A DNA stretch of 64,000 nt from Lycorma delicatula (taxonomy: Eukaryota > Arthropoda > Insecta > Hemiptera > Fulgoridae), in NCBI RefSeq assembly GCF_047948215.1, contig NC_134456.1, positions 85,018,515 to 85,082,514 on the forward strand. The letters are read 5' to 3'. Made by a program: the position numbers and the translations under genes. Positions 12,054 to 64,000 of the stretch are shown one piece after another (position 1 is the stretch's first letter; every line of letters begins with the position of its first letter). Below the pieces are notes generated by a model that was not told the origin of the DNA, did not search any database, and saw only the letters and a program-made list of their open reading frames with translations.

Positions 12054-14596
12054 TTAATTAATTACAGGTTTTGAATGGTGTAGTTTTAAGTCCACTTAAC
12101 TGTAGCATTTTGCCCATATCCTAATGCACATTTTATTTTTTATTGGATGGTTCCTTCAAAAGCTTTGGTTTGTTTATTGATGAGTTTAAATTTCAACTGA
12201 CATTAAAATGCTAAACCCAGACTGGGAGTCAAATTGGAATTCAGTCTGGCAGATATGAAATCAATCTTGCTGCATCAATTGAATTCCCAAGTGACAGTTG
12301 AATAATTTTGAATGATGATTTTAAGAGTGTAAACTCTTGTTAAGTATATATTAATGAATTCAGTAGTTTTTATCAGTTAAATTTTGTTTATATTAGTTTT
12401 TTAATAGGTAAAAAAAATACCGATGTTCATAAGATAAATGAAATATGGTGTTCATAAATTTAGGCATCAAATGAATTAGTATTTTGTTTCTGTGGTCATA
12501 TTTTACCACAGTAAACATTTTATTAATGATAACCTCCAAAATTTACATTTAACATTTTTTATTTGAATATTTGTTTGAATTAGTCACGTTTTTATCAGGT
12601 TTATTATGTTATTCAATAAAACTTGACACGTGTGTTTTTTTACCTTTAATTTGCAATTATAAGTAATAGCTGTTTAAAATTATTTAAGAAAGGCATGAAA
12701 AAGTTGTCCAACTCCTTGGCAAATTTAATTAAGCATTATTGCTTTATATTATGCTTTAATAACCTTTAATTTCTTACATATTCATGCCCTCAATGTAAAC
12801 CTATACGATAGTTTGAGTTATACCTTTCAGAGATAATCTGTGTACATATTTAGAGTGTCCTTTATTAAATCACTTTCCAGTTTAATGAGAAATAATGTTG
12901 ACCTAATAAATAAAAATATGTACAAACTTATGTGTCACAGACAAAGTGATAAGGAACAATTTTTAAATAAATTGTAAGTTTATTTTGATAATTCTCGTGC
13001 TGTATTAATTAATAATAATATACATCCATCCATGACAAAGCATTATATATAGTTTTTTGATGAAATTATTTGATGGCAGTACAATCCAGTTCTTGCTGAT
13101 TACAAAAGATACATAATGAAAATAATAAAATAGGGCAAAGTGAAGTTTATGTGATCCTAGTCTCATTTTAAGCAATTTTAAGAAAAATTTTTAGCAAGAA
13201 ACTAACCTATACCATCTACTATACAACTATACAGGTAACCAAAATCTAATTCAGAAAGAGCTTTCTTATAAGTTTGAAAAGCAAAGGCCAGCTTTATGAG
13301 AGTTCCATAAACACCCATATGAAGTGAGACAGTCTCTTAGATGCTTGAGAACTGGTTTTATACAAGGAGTGAGAACCTTTGTAAATGGAGACAACTAAAT
13401 GATAATTTTTAGTTTTTGTGTAGCTTGATTCCACTCACTCACCTGCTATATTAAACCGAATTTAAGCAAAGCTGTGATTTTATTTGTAGCAAATATCACA
13501 GCCTTTAAGAGCTGCACTGGATGAAGTATCCAGTAGTTTTAGACTCTGTAAACAGTATAATGAATAATAATCAGTTCAAAGTATAATACACTTTGTAATA
13601 GATAACATGAGTTTACAATTAGTCAAAGTACAGCATTAAGAATTAGAGCTTTATAAACAAGCAGTTTTTTAATGTCCTTTTTTTCAAAAGAAACCCTCTC
13701 AAATAAAATGTTTTGTAGGTGACTAAAAAAAATAGAAAACTGAGCAAGAATTTTTTTATACTGTTATGGGAACATGATGGTCCATATCTGGAAATAGATC
13801 CTTAATTAAACTCAACTAGACATATTGACTAATCAGATTACTATATTACTGGTAATTCTCATGAAATAAAGTATTTCAAAATGAATTCTGGGATACTGTT
13901 TCTTCCAGCAGCAGGTTCTGCTTTTATGAGCCAAGTTTGGATGTTATTACAAAACACAGGACTGGGCTAATAGAAAGAGAAATGCAAGATCAAAACCTTT
14001 TTAAGATTAAAACCTGCAGGAATAGCTCTATGTAATAGACAGAGTGTAATCTATAGATGTAAAAAGTTAAGATTGTCTTTAAAAAACACAGATTATTTTT
14101 TTCCAATATAATAAAAAAAAGTAACTTTTAACTTGTGCAAAATTTAATTAAATACATGGTCATTAGCCTCAATGCTCATTTGGCTTCCCTGATCTAACTT
14201 GACACTGAAGAAGAACAATTCCTTTTCCATCTCAAATGTTTACTAATTTCTAATAATAAATTTATGCATTAGTACGTGTAAACTAAAAAAATGTACTTTT
14301 ACTATTTGAATAGGATAATGGACAGATTTTTTAAAGAATTTTTGTAATATAAAATTGAACGCTGAAATATTTAAATGTTCAAATAAAGAATTTACAAATA
14401 CATAACTTAAAAAAATGAAATAACTACTCATACCATCACAAAATTAATAAACGATTCAAACACTGCAATGTATGAGAAAATCAAACCTTAATAGTACTTC
14501 ATTAGTACTATAATATGAACTATATTCTACAAAATGAACTGTTAAAATAGATAAAACACAAAATAAAATTTAAAAAAATTGGATGTATAAATTCTA
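12054..14596. other. Convergent intergenic region PIGP/GARS, no gene seen
   Basis: About 2.5 kb of AT-rich sequence between two converging genes. No homology, long frame or structured repeat was recognised. Confidence 0.6.
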
Positions 14597-14602
14597 TTTA
14601 TT
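14597..14602 (-). terminator. Polyadenylation signal of GARS
   Basis: TTTATT on + is AATAAA on -, 50 bases past the GARS stop codon. It is the expected 3'-end signal of the synthetase mRNA. Confidence 0.7.
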
Positions 14603-14651
14603 GGAATTAATAATTATTTAGCATTTTTTAATTTTAACAAGCTTTAAAGCT

Positions 14652-60926
<46,275 letters not shown>

Positions 60927-61450
60927 AAACGTGGATAACCTAGACAGCACGATCGCACGACTCACTACTACAGCAGACGCTCTCGTGCAATGACAATAGT
61001 CTAGCCCCTGCTTTTTCTTAGTCTCCAAGTAAATTAACTTTAGGAGTTCACTAACTGAAATTGAAAATGGAGTATTAAGATTTGATTTTTATTAACAAAA
61101 TAAATCATTATGGATTATCTTATTATTTACATTTTTATACGGCGTGCTGTAATAACGTTACAATTCTTTATTTCTGAGAAATATCAGTGTATTTTGATTT
61201 CATTTACGTTTTCATTACAATGATATTTATTATTTATAAGAACAGTTTATTAGGATTACTTATATTTCCATTTCAAACTTCAAACGTAGTAATAATAAAT
61301 TAATCAGCAATACAAAACATAGGTGTTAATCAAGTTTACCGATTAACAGATTATAAACCTTAAAGATTTGGTTTTTAACTACAGCTAGTTTAAAATTTCT
61401 CTAGCGGGTAGAAGCAATTTCAATAATGGCAATGTATAGACAAGATGATG
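60927..61450 (-). promoter_or_regulatory. GARS 5' leader and promoter region
   Basis: Sequence upstream of the two proposed GARS starts, including a less AT-rich patch (about 60890-61015). No TATA box or initiator could be chosen with confidence. Confidence 0.35.
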
Positions 61451-64000
61451 TGACGACATAATAATGGTATATGTTAAAATAATGATGATTACGGACGGGT
61501 GGCAATCGGATTACGGATGGGATGCAATCTACTGTATCCGCATCTGGAAAGTTACTACTCGATGCAACCATTCAATATCTATTTAGATATCTTACTACTA
61601 TCGTACCCAATATTCTTAAAATTATTATTAGATGTTTAGTTCATTAGTTAAAATTATATTCAGATTAGAGTTAAACATTATCCACACAATATGCAACAGT
61701 GTAAGGATATAGATAGCGGCTTACCGGTCAAGACAAAAAGTTTTGAGAAATTTTCAACAGATCCTGGTGCTGGCTGCAGTATCCACCAGTTTATTTATAA
61801 ATGTAAATAGATTTTCTGGGATCAAAAACTCGCTACTTGTCTGTTATTTAAAACCCTATTTTTTCCGTAAATCAGCCGTTTCATTGCTACGTTCTGAATT
61901 CATAGAAAAATTGGTTGTATTTCCAAATGAAACGTAGTAATAAAAAGTGAGTTTGGTAGGTTACTGAGAATAACAATTGAATCTACGTAGAAAAGTACGC
62001 GAGGTCGTGTTAATAAACAAGCACGGCTACGGGCTTCCTCAGAACTAGTTTTTCTATTTCATTAAATTCTGTTAATACATTACTTCTCAATGCCAACGAA
62101 GAACAAATTCTTGTTGTCGAGACCCCAGATTGACCAACAACACTCCAATACAAATTATCAGTTAGAATAAAAGTGTGCAATATTTTATTTTTTGATTGTT
62201 ATTGAAAGATATATAAAATTAATGAACATGAAGCACCAGATTTACACACCTATCAGTACAAGCATATCATCTAATCTTGAAACAGAGTGTGCATACACAA
62301 CACACTGCTACTTAGAGATATGTTAAGTAGCAGAATAAAATACACATGGGAAGGCACATCACCACTGACTTACTTTGTTGAGTTTATATTCTATGTAACA
62401 CAATGTTTTACACTATCTTTCCAAATTTTCAGTTCCTTGCCATCAGTAGGAAAATAAATTGTATTATGAAATTTTCTATTCTAATAAAAAAATCTAATAG
62501 TTTTTGTATTTATAACTAAGAGAAAATATGAAAAGGGGGAATTCAGTGAAATCAGAATTGTGATAATCGACATGAGGTAATTTGAGTACTTGTCTTTTAC
62601 ATCTCCCCACCTGTTCATCTTTCAGGGAATTATCATTTCCAAATAATTACTAAATTAACAAATAAGTAGTACATTCCCTACCAACAAGTTATTGATGGAA
62701 TATACTGATGAAACTGTAAATTTACAGAAGTGATCAATTGACAGTTGTTCTCAACAAAATGTTCTTAGTCTTGTTTTGCTCTTCATTTAGTAACTGGAAG
62801 TACCTGTTCATTAGAAGTAGGGTCAGATATTGAAAACGTCTTTAAAAAAAAATCTATGAAAATACTATTACTGACTGTGAAGTGTAAAATTTCTGATTTG
62901 ATACAAAATGGACAGGCCCCAAATAATCATTCACTAGGGAGCAACATTAGAATGTATACAATTAACTGCAGGACATATCTTTTATCTCTTCTGATGGAAT
63001 GAACTATTTTTCCATGTAGATTAACATTGTCAAACCAATTTATCACTACAAAGAATAGATATAAATAGACCATTCAGTTGTTTCATGGCCAACAAAAAAA
63101 AATTAATGTAAAAAAAAAATTATGTAAGTAAGCAAATATGACATGAAACCATAAAACTGGCATAAAAAATTATGAAGTGTAACTGACAATAACTCATTAC
63201 AGCATACTAAATGAACAGATACAGAGTATACCCAACACACATTTCAACCACATTATAAAAATTCAACTGCATAATTCAAAAACCTGCTAGAATAGCAACA
63301 AAACCTGAACAGAAGAAAACCTATGAGAACAGCAGTGGCAATTATTAAACATGGTTGAAAGATGATTGAAAAAGTTATAAGTAAATTATTATAAAAGGCT
63401 TTCTTTATTTATTAAATTTAGTTGATTTGTTGTTTCAAGAATTTATATTATTAAATAACAATACAAAAATTAAATTGATAACTATTGATTATACACATGA
63501 ATTTGTTAAATTATTAAATGATCTGCTTACAGAAAATTTTTGGTTAAACGGTTTTTTGTCAGAATTAAATTATCAACACCTCTTTAGTTGCATTATAGAT
63601 AGTGCTGCTGTTAAAAGTTGCCATCTTTAAAAGGTTAAGGAAACGGTTAGGTTTTTAAAATGGGCATCATTAACAACAGCATAATCGGATCTCCAGTGAA
63701 AAGAAGCTGTTAATCAGCTCTGAAAGAACCTTTGGAATAAAAAGTTCCTTTATTTTGAAAATGAGTCATGTAATAATTTATCATTACGTTCAATAAATTT
63801 CTTTATCTATTTTGTGATTTTTTTATTGCTATTAATTAATTACTAATATTGTCATGTAAAGTAGCTACAATAAACATAAATAGACTGAAAATAATTTATT
63901 ATCATAAATTTCAAACGTCAAGGGTCTCGAAGATTCAATCATTTTTATAGTTCGTCTATTTGCTCGTAAGGTTCTGGTGTTACGTCATATTCAGATCACT
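61451..64000. other. Upstream intergenic region, no gene seen
   Basis: Short frames only (61743-61937 and 63427-63630 on +), neither like a known family. An imperfect tandem repeat (gattacggacgggtggcaat / gattacggatgggatgcaat) lies at about 61490-61532. Confidence 0.5.

Overview
The window reads as an AT-rich animal genome, most likely an insect. It has long introns with GT-AG borders, many simple repeats, and a mixture of decayed Merlin, mariner/Tc1, piggyBac, Penelope-like and LINE elements. Order-level placement (possibly Hemiptera) is only a guess. Only three host genes can be supported, all for basic housekeeping functions.

Layout. (1) 1-8.3 kb, + strand: a Merlin (ISXO2-like) transposase relic, then two coding exons of a Pcc1/LAGE3 subunit of the KEOPS tRNA t6A complex. 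Their intron holds a mariner with both terminal repeats and the 3' part of a piggyBac transposase. (2) 8.3-12 kb: two more transposase relics, then a single complete coding exon for PIG-P, a subunit of the GPI-GlcNAc transferase. Its ATG lies 3 nt after a splice acceptor and a donor-like site lies just after the Pcc1 stop, so one transcript could carry both genes. (3) 14.6-60.9 kb, - strand: a complete glycyl-tRNA synthetase gene (GARS). I mapped 14 coding exons whose phases all agree, giving 680 aa from the cytosolic start and 739 aa from an upstream start with a mitochondrial-type leader. (4) 61-64 kb: GARS upstream region with no recognisable gene.

The GARS introns are a record of transposition. 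Intron 5 holds a nearly intact RTE-like LINE (37738-41191) with a 1030-codon open frame, a 3' trinucleotide tail and a 12-bp target-site duplication. Four older LINE relics sit in introns 3, 7, 8 and 9. Penelope-like element (PLE) fragments occur in introns 4, 9 and 10. They include a head-to-tail plus inverted cluster (43.1-46.05 kb) and a pair of 5'-truncated copies pointing outward (20.93-24.79 kb). A foldback element sits in intron 2, and a piggyBac next to or inside a mariner sits in intron 1.

The most unusual signals are: (a) three consecutive hairpins matching the histone-mRNA 3' stem-loop consensus, two of them in tandem repeats, in a GC-rich island between the paired PLE copies; (b) hammerhead-ribozyme-like cores near the 3' ends of the PLE copies and in both arms of the foldback element; (c) the possible Pcc1/PIG-P dicistronic arrangement; (d) a cluster of short perfect hairpins in intron 11. 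All family assignments are from reading the sequence; no database search was run.
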